A stretch of DNA of 37,558 nt from Lewinella cohaerens DSM 23179. GTDB taxonomy: Bacteria; Bacteroidota; Bacteroidia; Chitinophagales; Saprospiraceae. Every line of letters starts with the position of its first letter. The first letter of the stretch is position 1. Location of the stretch: assembly GCF_000379805.1 (NCBI RefSeq), contig NZ_KB903534.1, forward strand, positions 182,327 through 219,884, in the 5' to 3' direction. The notes below the pieces were generated by a model. That model had not been told where the DNA came from, made no database searches, and saw only the letters and a program-made list of their open reading frames with translations. Below are positions 18,039 through 26,351 of this stretch, in pieces. A program made the position numbers and the translations under genes.

Positions 18039-21000
18039 TTATTTCAATTCTGATAACAGTACTTCTACTGCTTTCTGTAATTGTTCATCACGGCCTTCGG
18101 CCTTGCTGTTTGGACTGTTTTCTATTTCTACATCTGGAACGGCAGGCCCTAGTTCCATGTTTTCTCCGGTTGCTTTTACATACCAAGCCCGGAAAGGCAT
18201 ACGTACAAAATTGCCGTTGATTAATCCTTGTCCGCCAGTAGAAATAACGGCTCCGAAAGTAGGCATACCTACCAATGTACCGTGATCCAAGGTCTTAAAG
18301 GCGTGCGAGAAAATCTCGGCATTGGAATAGCTGGTTTGGTTACACAGCGCTACACTTGGTTTGGTGAGTGCTGCCTGAGGCAAGCGTTCTCCGTAAGGGT
18401 AGTTGTCCGCAAAGTCTGGGTGGTTACCTTCCAGTTTGTCTACTGCTCCCCGAGGTACGGTGTAGGAATGCTGACGGACATTGAGTACAGTCATAAGCAT
18501 GTCGGTGGTCCAGCCGCCGCCATTGTAACGTACGTCGATGACGATGCCTTCCTTACCCAGGCCACTGGCGGTGAGTTCGCGCTCGAAGCGTTCAAAACTA
18601 GGCCAGTTCATTCCCTGAATATGGATGTACCCCAGGCGGCCGCCAGAGTATTCTTCGGTCAGGCGTTTGCGTTCAGCTACCCATTCTTCGTAAAGTTCGG
18701 TGCGGAGGCTGCTCGCAGGGCGGATGACTACTTCACGAGCGGTTCCCGTTGCATCAATGATACTCAATAGGGTACGGTCATTTGCTGTTCCCTGTAGAAG
18801 GCTGTACAGATTGGTATTGCCCGAAATAGTCATTCCATTAACTGCGACGATGGTTTCTCCAACAGCAAGGGTACTCTTCTCCCGGTTCGCAGGTGAACGA
18901 CTGACAATACGGGTGATTTTTACACCATTTGTTGCAGGCTCTACCTCCAGCCCTAACAGACCGGTACGATCTCGCTGAGTTTCTTCAGGATTAGAACCAT
19001 ACATTCCCATGTGGCTGGCATTGAGTTGGCCCAGCATAGTATTGAAAAGATCGCGGAAATCCTGCTCGGTAGAGGCAGACATAGCCAGCGGCTCGTACTT
19101 TGCGCGGAGTTTATCCCAATCTTGGCCGTGGAAATTGGGGTCGTAAAACCCGTCTCGTAGTGCTCGCCATGCTTCGTCAAATACCTGCTGGCGTTCCTGT
19201 TGGTGATTGATGGCCATATTAGCGGAAAAGCCGAGGTTGTCTGCTTTTTTGCCATCGATTTTCATGCTGGCCAAGGTGCCGTTAGATTTCAACAGATACA
19301 GGGTTTTACCATCAGTACCTACGGACAAGCTACGTAATCGGGTATCACTTAATAAAGTCTTGGCATCACTGCCATCCCATTTTATACTTTGCAGTTCTCC
19401 GCCTCCGGGAGAACCAGCACGGCCACCATTGTTGGTAGTAAAGAAGAAGGTTTCGCCATCGGTACTAATTCCCAAATCTCCTTCATTGCCAGGGAGGCGA
19501 GTCACTTGTACGAGGCGTTCATGAATATTTTTGAAGTCGATGACCGTTACAGAATCCTTCTCTTCTTTTTCATCTTCCTCTTCTTCCCATTCCCAATCCT
19601 GCTTGGTGTTTTGCCAATCAGCATCTCGCAACCAGGCAAACCAGACGTCGGAATCGCCATTGTTACGAATGGAGAGGAAGCCCAGTTTGCTACCGTCTGC
19701 ACTCCAAAAAGGGCTACTATCCGAGCGAGGGTGCATACTTACATTGACAGGTTCTTGGCTACCGTCAGCTGCGTGGATGTAAATTTCTGAGTTGAAATCA
19801 AGGTCAGAAAGGGAATAAGCCAGCCATTGCCCATCGGGGCTCCAGCGTACACTCCGTGCTGTTGACCAACCATCCAATAGTACTTTTTCGTTACTTAAAC
19901 CCTGGGCGTTAATGTCTGCTACCACGAGTTGTCCTCGGCCACGGTTGATGGCAACTTTGGTACCGTCTGGCGAAAGGCTGATGTTTGCTTCATCAACAGG
20001 CGTACTTGTTATCCGCTTGGCAGTCCGCTTCAAGGTGCGGTAAAGGTCGGGCTGATCTGCATCAGCAGAATGCAGTACATAGAGTTCTTTATTACCATCT
20101 CTATCTGAGATGAAGACCACGGTGCTGTCATTTAACCACTGTGCATCTTGGTCGCGGTAAGGGTGGCGCGTGAGCTGCACAACGCCTTTCTTTTCCTTGT
20201 CATTTACGCGTAGGAAAATCTCGCCACGTACTCCAAAGAGGAGATAATCACCATTAGGCGAAACAGCCATTTCAGTGGCTCCGCGACTTAAGCTTTCCTG
20301 CTTTACAGGATCAAAGCGATAGTCTGCGGTTACTTGAATGTTTACCTTTTGTGCTTTGGCACTACCATCGGTGGGTAGTGTGTAAATGCCATTACCCCGT
20401 TCGAAGACGAGCTGCTTTCCGTCGGCACTAACATCAAAGTAGCGGATGCCTTCGTCTTGGAAATTGGTCAAAGGCCGCGCCAAATCCTTGGTCAGTACTC
20501 CGTTTTTGCGGTAGATGTTGTAGCGGCCATTGGCTGCACTTAGGTAGAATAACTGTTGGTTGTCTCCCCAGACAGGGTGACTTTCTTGCGCATTTTGAGC
20601 AGCCAGTGCCATATAGTTGCCACTTTGAGTATCGTATACCCAAACATTGCGGTTAGCTGGCCCGGTGTATACTTCCCGCACAAAGCGGCAATTACCGGCC
20701 ACATAAGCTACATAACGACCATCATTGGATGCAGAGGCCATCTGGCCCAATGCATCCATCATTCTTTGCGGGGTGCCACCGGTCACAGGTACTTTGAAGA
20801 CTTCGCGATCACGTTCAACCTGGCGGTACATGCGCGAACTCATGAAGATGATTTCATCGTTGCCATTCCACTGCGGGAAATTGTCGCTACCGGAATAGTA
20901 GGTGAGCCGGAGGGGCATTCCGCCCTGAGCATCCATGACGAAAATATCGTCGTTGCCGTATCGGTTGCCTTCAAATACAATACGGCTACCATCAGGGCTC

Positions 21001-21209
21001 CACTGCGGGTGGCTTTCGTAGCTTTCGTGAATCGTCAGACGGCGTGCGACGCCACCATTGGTGGGTACTGTCCAGATGTCACCCTGGTAAGAGAAGGCAA
21101 TCTGTTGCCCGTCAGGGCTTAGCGAAGGAAACCGCAACAAGGGTTCCTCCTGTGCGGAAAGCCCCAAAGCAAGTACAAGAAAGGCGAAAGAAAAGATATA
21201 TTTAATCAT
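18039..21209 (-). CDS. Tricorn-like S41 protease with beta-propeller N-terminus
   Basis: 1056 residues from the start at 21209; the frame is open upstream to 21293, but only this start gives the signal peptide MIKYIFSFAFLVLALGLSAQ. Residues about 22-650 are WD40-like (PD40) propeller repeats with recurring SPDG and SADG motifs (for example SPSLSPDGQQIAFS-type strands). Residues about 670-735 match the tricorn core domain, then a PDZ domain (about 750-835) and the S41 peptidase domain. Catalytic candidates by analogy with tricorn are His733 (LNASHMGMY), Ser962 (TSYSNAE) and a Glu at 1016-1019 (GENMELGP). An acidic Glu/Asp-rich linker lies near 538-550. Secreted to the periplasm or outside, it probably degrades peptides together with the M49 lipoprotein encoded downstream. 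Confidence 0.92.
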   Translation of the reverse strand: MIKYIFSFAFLVLALGLSAQEEPLLRFPSLSPDGQQIAFSYQGDIWTVPTNGGVARRLTIHESYESHPQWSPDGSRIVFEGNRYGNDDIFVMDAQGGMPLRLTYYSGSDNFPQWNGNDEIIFMSSRMYRQVERDREVFKVPVTGGTPQRMMDALGQMASASNDGRYVAYVAGNCRFVREVYTGPANRNVWVYDTQSGNYMALAAQNAQESHPVWGDNQQLFYLSAANGRYNIYRKNGVLTKDLARPLTNFQDEGIRYFDVSADGKQLVFERGNGIYTLPTDGSAKAQKVNIQVTADYRFDPVKQESLSRGATEMAVSPNGDYLLFGVRGEIFLRVNDKEKKGVVQLTRHPYRDQDAQWLNDSTVVFISDRDGNKELYVLHSADADQPDLYRTLKRTAKRITSTPVDEANISLSPDGTKVAINRGRGQLVVADINAQGLSNEKVLLDGWSTARSVRWSPDGQWLAYSLSDLDFNSEIYIHAADGSQEPVNVSMHPRSDSSPFWSADGSKLGFLSIRNNGDSDVWFAWLRDADWQNTKQDWEWEEEEDEKEEKDSVTVIDFKNIHERLVQVTRLPGNEGDLGISTDGETFFFTTNNGGRAGSPGGGELQSIKWDGSDAKTLLSDTRLRSLSVGTDGKTLYLLKSNGTLASMKIDGKKADNLGFSANMAINHQQERQQVFDEAWRALRDGFYDPNFHGQDWDKLRAKYEPLAMSASTEQDFRDLFNTMLGQLNASHMGMYGSNPEETQRDRTGLLGLEVEPATNGVKITRIVSRSPANREKSTLAVGETIVAVNGMTISGNTNLYSLLQGTANDRTLLSIIDATGTAREVVIRPASSLRTELYEEWVAERKRLTEEYSGGRLGYIHIQGMNWPSFERFERELTASGLGKEGIVIDVRYNGGGWTTDMLMTVLNVRQHSYTVPRGAVDKLEGNHPDFADNYPYGERLPQAALTKPSVALCNQTSYSNAEIFSHAFKTLDHGTLVGMPTFGAVISTGGQGLINGNFVRMPFRAWYVKATGENMELGPAVPDVEIENSPNSKAEGRDEQLQKAVEVLLSELK

Positions 21210-21222
21210 GTTTTTTATGTAG

Positions 21223-21317
21223 AGACGTTGCAGTGCAGCGCCCGTGTATAATATGGTGGTAGATATGTAATTATAGCGGTGGAGATGTTGCATTGCAACA
21301 CCTCCACCGCAACGTCT
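21223..21317. repeat. Nested palindromic element
   Basis: Outer arms agacgttgc (21223-21231) and gcaacgtct (21309-21317) enclose an inner hairpin of two 17-base arms (21276-21292 and 21294-21310, one mismatch, one-base centre) that starts gcggtggag. The element fills the gap between the Vps10-type gene stop (21321) and the S41 gene start (21209), both minus strand. The gagacgttgca..tgcaacgtct pattern is the type of dispersed palindrome seen in many intergenic regions of Bacteroidota and cyanobacteria. Confidence 0.65.
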
Positions 21318-21320
21318 GTA

Positions 21321-24300
21321 TTATTCATTCCATTCCGGCCAGCGGCCAGGAGTATACGGTGCGTTGTTCATTTCTATTTGTTTCTCTAAGGCAGTCACTT
21401 CATTTGCAATGAGCTTCAATTCACGGAGGGCTGGCCCAAATTGCTTGGCTGCAATACGGTAAGCATCCTTGTATACTTGTGTTGGTGCTGAAGTGACATC
21501 CCAGAGGCCATATTCACAGCGGCCAATACGACCACCAATACTTGGAGGCGTTTCGAACTGACGGCGCGCAAGGCTTCTATCACCATTCATTTTTCGACTG
21601 AGCTCGCTCAGTTGTAGCTTTAGCTCACTGGCTTTGGCCAAAAGACCCTCTGGAGCAGCGGGCATATCCAGTATAGCCGACTGGATATGGTTGAGGTTTC
21701 CTGACAATTCTCGGCGAATATCGTTGGCAGCACTGAAAGCTTTGCGGATATCAGCGACCTTGCGAACAAAGGCATCGTATTCGGCCCAGTCCGTTTCCGG
21801 CATGGACGATTGGTTCAGGTAGTTAAGTTGGAAACTTACAGGCTCGGTCAGCTTACTGACTTCGCCGTTTTCAAACTTGCTGAGCGCTACGGTATAAGTT
21901 CCGGGCATGGCCAGGTGACCCAATTCGGCTGAACCAAACAGTACATCGGGAGCAGGGGTGTAACGACCAACTACCGGCGCGGGAGTGTCGTGACGCATAT
22001 CCCAAGTCAGCCGCTTGAGGCCTTTCTTGGCAGGCGCCGTCAGGTGGCGAACAACCTCCCCTTGAGCATTGCGGATGGTGAAAATAAGATAAGGATCTTC
22101 TTCGGCATCCTCCTGACGAAGCTGATCAAGGGTGGGGTAGGGGTCATCGTCTGTCTCCTTCTCCTTTTCTTGCCGCTGGTCTTCCAGCGTTTGGATGCTC
22201 TCCTTTAGATAGTAAGTGAATACCGCACCAGGCTTTGGGTTAGGCGTGGTGAAGTAGCTGCTCCCCAGGTGGCCTTTGTCCCGTAAGCCAATATCGGTAC
22301 GTTCAATATAAAGCAAAGCATCTTTAATGGAGAAGATTTCAGCATCTTTCTCCAAGGCTTCTGCCGTGATTTCCCGTAAAGGGCTATAGTCGTCGAGTAC
22401 ATAGAACCCACGACCAAAAGTACCCAATACAAGGTCATTCTCTCGTTTTTGAATCTCCATGTCTCTTACACCCACCGTCGGTAATCCCGCTTTAAGCGGA
22501 ATCCAGTGCTCGCCGGCATCAGGACTGAAGAATGCACCAAATTCAGTACCACAAAACAGAAGATTGGGTTGAACATGGTCTTCTGCGATGGTGTACACGC
22601 TTCCGCGTTCGGGCAAGGTAGCGTGGATAGGCCTCCAAGTCTGGCCTGCATCAGTGGTTTTGAAAAGATAAGGTTTGAAATCACCATAGCGGTGGTGATT
22701 AAACGCCGCGTAAGCAGTATTTTTATCATGCTGCGAAGCAATAATCTGGTTGACGTAAGTCATTTCCGGCACACCGGCAAGACCTGTTATCTTCTGCCAA
22801 TTTTGCCCACCGTCGGTGGTCAGGTGAATGAGTCCATCATCGGAACCTACCCACAACATATTTTCGTCGATGCTACTTTCTGCAATGGTTGTCAGCTGAC
22901 CGAAAATATCGGTAGAGCCATTTTTAGAGATGGCATCTACGCTCCAAACCTGATCCATTACTTCGAGGGTGTTACGATCAATTTGTGCAGAAAGGTCTGG
23001 GCTGATGACTTGCCAGGAATCGCCCTGATCGTCAGTGCGGAATAGTTTATTGGCACCAAAGTAGAGCCTTTTGTGGTTATGGGCAGAGATCAATAAAGGA
23101 GCATCCCAGTTCCAGCGGAGGGCGGGTTCGTCTTCGCCTTCCATGGGTTTGATGTAGTAGTATTCTCCATTGCCTCGGTCGTAGCGACTCAAGGCACCAT
23201 ACTGAGCTTGGGCATAGATGATGTTGGGATTGGTAGGGTCTACCTGGGTTTCGAAGCCATCGCCGGTAGAGGTCACAAACCAATCGGAATTAACAATACC
23301 ATTCATGCTGGTCGTGCGGCTAGGGCCACCCAGGCTGAGGTTGTCTTGCGTTCCGCCGTGAATATTGTAAAAAGGGGTAGCGTTGTCGGTAGCTACTTTG
23401 TAAAACTGAGTTACAGGCAGATTGGGCTTGAAATGCCAAGTGCCGGCCAGGTCCCATGTTTCGTACACGCCACCGTCACAACCAGCCAGTAGGTGGTTGG
23501 TATTATCTGGGTCAATCCAGAGGGCATGATTATCGATATGCTTGTTGAGTTCACCGAGGTTGCGGGTGGTTTTTCCTCCATCGTCACTGATCTGAAAGTA
23601 AGTGTCGGTAATGTAGATGCGATCAATGTCAACGGGATCACAGATTAATTCTTGGTAGTAATTGCCGCTGGTATATCTGCCACTTTGTTTACTCCAGCTG
23701 GCGCCGGCATCATCAGTGCGGTAGATTCCTCCTTTGCGGTCACCAGCTTCAACGACAGCGTAGAGCGTATTGGGATTGACAGGGGAGATGTCTAGCCCTA
23801 TTCGGCCTACATCGCCACCAGGGAGGCCTCCTTTCAAGGGCTTCCAGGTTTCACCACCGTCTGTGGTTTTGAACAAGCCAGATTCTGGTCCACCACCAAT
23901 GTAGGTAAATACCTTTCGCTGGCGCTGGTGAAAAGCAGCATAGAGGACATTAGGGTTACGTGGGTCCATGACCAGCTCGTTGCAACCGGTATATTCACTG
24001 ACCTCTTTTACGCAAGTCCAGCTATCACCACCGTCGGTGCTTTTGTAGACGCCGCGTTCGCCGCCGTTGCTCCATACAGGGCCGTAAGCAGCTACCCAGA
24101 TAATATCGGAGTTGGTAGGATCGACGATGATGTCGCCAATGTGTTCAGAGGTTTTCAAGCCTTTGTGTTCCCAGCTTTGGCCACCATCGGTGCTTTTGTA
24201 GACACCATCTCCGTAGCCTACAGAGCGTTGATTGTTGTTTTCGCCAGAGCCTACCCAAACGGTGCTGGGCTGCTGAGGATCGAGGCTGACACAACCTATG

Positions 24301-24620
24301 GAGTAGGAGTTTTGCTGGTCGAAAATAGGTGTATAGGTGGTGCCGTGGTTGACGGTTTTCCAAACGCCTCCTGAAGCGGTAGCAACGTAGTAAACATCCT
24401 TGTTGTCGGGATGCACCGCGAAGTCAGCAATACGCCCCGAAGTAACGGCGGGGCCTACCGAGCGAAAAGCGAGTGCAGAATAAGTGCTAGCTTTTAGGTG
24501 AAGAGGTGTTTCTTCTTTGGCCGTAGCCGGATCGGTTTGTTTTTTTCGTTGGGCCATTGCTTGGTCGCAAAGGACAAAACTTAGGAATAAGAGTAGGTAA
24601 ATGCTTTTGTAACTTGGCAT
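21321..24620 (-). CDS. Secreted Vps10/sortilin-like Asp-box propeller protein
   Basis: 1099 residues from the start at 24620; the open frame reaches 24779, but only this start gives the signal peptide MPSYKSIYLLLFLSFVLCDQ. At least eight Asp-box motifs (S/T-x-D-x-G-x-x-W) are visible, for example STDGGQSWEH, STDGGDSWTC, TTDGGETWKP, TDDAGASWSK, TDDQGDSWQV, TTDGGQNWQK, TTDAGQTWRP and SPDAGEHWIP. They define a large sortilin/Vps10-type beta-propeller over about residues 40-740. After a linker with an acidic segment (ETDDDPYPTLDQLRQEDAEE) comes a beta domain and a C-terminal helical bundle ending GRWPEWNE. Relatives are often labelled glycosyl hydrolase, but no glycosidase catalytic site is evident; peptide or glycan binding is as likely. 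No T9SS tail is visible. It is the first gene of the minus-strand secreted block. Confidence 0.85.
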   Translation of the reverse strand: MPSYKSIYLLLFLSFVLCDQAMAQRKKQTDPATAKEETPLHLKASTYSALAFRSVGPAVTSGRIADFAVHPDNKDVYYVATASGGVWKTVNHGTTYTPIFDQQNSYSIGCVSLDPQQPSTVWVGSGENNNQRSVGYGDGVYKSTDGGQSWEHKGLKTSEHIGDIIVDPTNSDIIWVAAYGPVWSNGGERGVYKSTDGGDSWTCVKEVSEYTGCNELVMDPRNPNVLYAAFHQRQRKVFTYIGGGPESGLFKTTDGGETWKPLKGGLPGGDVGRIGLDISPVNPNTLYAVVEAGDRKGGIYRTDDAGASWSKQSGRYTSGNYYQELICDPVDIDRIYITDTYFQISDDGGKTTRNLGELNKHIDNHALWIDPDNTNHLLAGCDGGVYETWDLAGTWHFKPNLPVTQFYKVATDNATPFYNIHGGTQDNLSLGGPSRTTSMNGIVNSDWFVTSTGDGFETQVDPTNPNIIYAQAQYGALSRYDRGNGEYYYIKPMEGEDEPALRWNWDAPLLISAHNHKRLYFGANKLFRTDDQGDSWQVISPDLSAQIDRNTLEVMDQVWSVDAISKNGSTDIFGQLTTIAESSIDENMLWVGSDDGLIHLTTDGGQNWQKITGLAGVPEMTYVNQIIASQHDKNTAYAAFNHHRYGDFKPYLFKTTDAGQTWRPIHATLPERGSVYTIAEDHVQPNLLFCGTEFGAFFSPDAGEHWIPLKAGLPTVGVRDMEIQKRENDLVLGTFGRGFYVLDDYSPLREITAEALEKDAEIFSIKDALLYIERTDIGLRDKGHLGSSYFTTPNPKPGAVFTYYLKESIQTLEDQRQEKEKETDDDPYPTLDQLRQEDAEEDPYLIFTIRNAQGEVVRHLTAPAKKGLKRLTWDMRHDTPAPVVGRYTPAPDVLFGSAELGHLAMPGTYTVALSKFENGEVSKLTEPVSFQLNYLNQSSMPETDWAEYDAFVRKVADIRKAFSAANDIRRELSGNLNHIQSAILDMPAAPEGLLAKASELKLQLSELSRKMNGDRSLARRQFETPPSIGGRIGRCEYGLWDVTSAPTQVYKDAYRIAAKQFGPALRELKLIANEVTALEKQIEMNNAPYTPGRWPEWNE

Positions 24621-25142
24621 AAGTTGGTGAATTTGGCGACTGAATTTTCGGAATCGAAAAATAGGGAAAATCGCAGACCTAAGGAAGTGAGGAGGATACC
24701 TTGGAACGAAAGGGTGGAATTCTGCTATGAAAAGGGTGCTTTGATAGCAAAATAAATGTGCTTCAAACGAGTGACTCATGTATTAGTATTGCGCAGAAAA
24801 CAAAATGCGATTCTCTTTAGGTTTTTCAAATAGTTAAAACTCTTGAAATGAATCGTTTATTCAACTATTATGAAAAACAGAATCGCCTTTTGTTTTCGTG
24901 CTGTTCCTTAGAGATTCCCCACGTATGCCATTTATTCCTGAAGGAAATAGAACCTTTTTGGTTAGTGCGCAGGCCTATAGGCCGTAGCTCGGGGCCAGGA
25001 TGGCGCAAGGACAATAGGATGGGCCGGAGCGTTAGCGACAGACAGCCTGGTGCCGATCCCGTCTCGACTTTTCTGGTCGGGACGGGAGATGGCATGGCCC
25101 CAAATGTTAAAGAAGAGGAACGTGTTTCTGTTAAAGAAAAAA
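24621..25142. other. 522-base intergenic region
   Basis: Separates the Vps10-type gene from the SET gene (both minus). The first 340 bases hold the presumed promoter of the Vps10 gene; a near-consensus -7 (TATTTTTCG on the minus strand, about 40 bases before the start) is the only hint. The rest is a structured GGGCCGGAGCG repeat (24964-25102). A 116-codon plus-strand frame from 24848 runs through the repeat and overlaps the SET gene; it has no family character and is not called. Confidence 0.6.
24964..25102 (+). repeat. Structured GGGCCGGAGCG repeat element, copy A
   Basis: Shares its start (agtgcgcaggcc), a 39-base core (25018-25056, 38 of 39 identical) and its end (ggcatggcccca) with copy B at 31758-31867. 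In the core, gggcc can pair with the terminal ggccc. The distal part is a hairpin, cccgtctcgac with gtcgggacggg around ttttctg (one G-T pair), which copy B lacks and replaces by a short gtgcc-ga-ggcac stem. Conserved closing stem with a swapped distal stem suggests a folded RNA or a mobile palindromic element. Strand is given by the core direction. Confidence 0.75.
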
Positions 25143-25529
25143 CTACTTCTCTTCAAACCACAGCTCGGTCTCGTGGAATTCTCCGTCGGTATAATTGATG
25201 GTTATTTCTTCGCCGGGCTGGATATCCTTTATGGCAATGATTTCAAGAGATTCCATCTCGATGTCCATCTCGTAATCGGCATTTGCTTCGGAAGAATGGT
25301 TGTAAAGGGAGCCAAAACCCAGGGCAATGGCCGATTCCCCCTCGTCTCCCCAAAGGAAATAATAATCGTGTAGTTTGGTCTGATGGATAAGTGTAGTGCC
25401 CTCTTCCGATAGCACTAAAACAGGGCAAGATTCAATATGGCTACCTTCGGGAATCTCCTGGGCCGTAAAAACCCCACGCCCTCTTCCATTGGTTGTTTTG
25501 ATGTACAGGAATGGTAATCGAGTAGACAT
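25143..25529 (-). CDS. SET-domain protein (putative lysine methyltransferase)
   Basis: 128 residues, essentially a bare SET domain. N-terminal substrate/SAM motif GRGRGVFTAQEIPEG (15-29), the pseudoknot motif NHSSEANAD (77-85, the place of NHSCxPN), and GEEITINYTD (106-115, the place of GEELxxDY). It lacks pre- and post-SET cysteine clusters, as do most bacterial stand-alone SET proteins. By family it would transfer methyl from S-adenosylmethionine to a protein lysine; the target is unknown. It lies upstream of the Vps10-type gene and 103 bases downstream of the biotin carrier gene on the same strand, with inverted heptad arrays between them. Confidence 0.88.
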   Translation of the reverse strand: MSTRLPFLYIKTTNGRGRGVFTAQEIPEGSHIESCPVLVLSEEGTTLIHQTKLHDYYFLWGDEGESAIALGFGSLYNHSSEANADYEMDIEMESLEIIAIKDIQPGEEITINYTDGEFHETELWFEEK

Positions 25530-25537
25530 GATTTAGG

Positions 25538-25628
25538 AGGTCGGAATTAGGAAATGGGAAGTCGGAATTAATACGAAATCAATGAAGAAGGGCGGCGGTT
25601 ACTTCCGACTTCCGACTTCCGATTTCCG
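25538..25628. repeat. Inverted pair of heptanucleotide arrays
   Basis: At 25601-25628 four heptads acttccg, acttccg, acttccg, atttccg stand in tandem. At 25538-25565 four heptads aggtcgg, aattagg, aaatggg, aagtcgg form a degenerate array of the reverse complement (consensus AAGTCGG). The 35-base spacer makes a large imperfect hairpin that nearly fills the gap between the SET start (25529) and the biotin carrier stop (25633). Confidence 0.75.
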
Positions 25629-25632
25629 ATTT

Positions 25633-26121
25633 TTAATCTTCCATTTTTACCAACAACTGCCCTTTCTCCACGGCAGCCCCTTTGGAAACGGAAATATCAG
25701 CGATAACGCCGTCGGCAGTGGCTTTGATGACGTTTTCCATCTTCATCGCTTCGAGGATGAGGATGGGCTGACCGGCGGTGACACTTTCTCCTTTTTGGGC
25801 CATTACTTGTAGTACCAGGCCTGGCATGGGGGCCATAATGTCTGCGACCACAGAAGTGTTGATCGCACCTAAGCCCAGGCGTTCTACCATTTGGTCATAG
25901 GCATCGGCGAGGTTGACCTCGTATTTGCTGCCATTGATTTTGATGGTAAAGCGCTTGCGTTGGAAGTTGCGACTTACCAGCTCTGCACGGTAAGACTTGC
26001 CATTGGCAAGAATATGAAAATTACGATCATCAATGGGCGTAAAGTCTAGCTGGTCGATATCTTCATTGGTGAATTCGAACTGGTCATTGACTTTGGCGCT
26101 GATGTCTTCCAGATGTTTCAT
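25633..26121 (-). CDS. Biotin carboxyl carrier protein (biotinyl domain)
   Basis: 162 residues from the start at 26121 (MKHLEDISAKVNDQ); an open frame to 26184 adds 21 residues that do not fit the family. The C-terminal biotinyl-lipoyl domain (about 93-162) has the biotinylation motif EAMKMEN with acceptor Lys127, preceded by the APMPG turn typical of carriers in acyl-CoA carboxylases. The N-terminal 90 residues resemble the linker region of carriers that work with propionyl- or methylcrotonyl-type carboxylases. It would carry CO2 between biotin carboxylase and carboxyltransferase subunits in the cytosol; neither is encoded nearby, so the holoenzyme is assembled from distant loci. Confidence 0.9.
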   Translation of the reverse strand: MKHLEDISAKVNDQFEFTNEDIDQLDFTPIDDRNFHILANGKSYRAELVSRNFQRKRFTIKINGSKYEVNLADAYDQMVERLGLGAINTSVVADIMAPMPGLVLQVMAQKGESVTAGQPILILEAMKMENVIKATADGVIADISVSKGAAVEKGQLLVKMED

Positions 26122-26351
26122 GGTAGGGGCAGTTGTTAAATGTAAAGAACAGCACAAAACCAAATAGAGTCTTCGTTTTTTCAATAGCTGGCTAAGCGGT
26201 TCATTTCAAGCGTGTCAGTTATTGGACAAACCGCAAAGACCACGAAGTAGACGCGAAGCGAACACACCATTTGTTTTTTGCGCAATATATGGATCCCAAA
26301 AGTAACACTATTGTTCCAGAAAAATCTAAAAAAGGGGCTTACCTTTAGCGT

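Noticed and set aside
20556-21122. 188-codon plus-strand frame opposite the tricorn-like gene
   Set aside because: Entirely antisense to a well-supported gene with clear propeller repeats.
22506-23045. 179-codon plus-strand frame opposite the Vps10-type gene
   Set aside because: Antisense shadow of Asp-box coding sequence.
24848-25198. 116-codon plus-strand reading frame
   Set aside because: It runs through the structured repeat and into the SET gene on the other strand; the segment MGRSVSDRQPGAD is the repeat core in translation.
25538-25628. CRISPR-like array
   Set aside because: Units are only seven bases and contiguous, with no spacers; they are short tandem repeats.
26340-26351. Promoter TACCTTTA directly before the deaminase ATG
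   Set aside because: The last base departs from TAnnTTTG, the nearest TTG is 26 bases upstream, and transcription would begin at the start codon itself; too weak to list as a feature.
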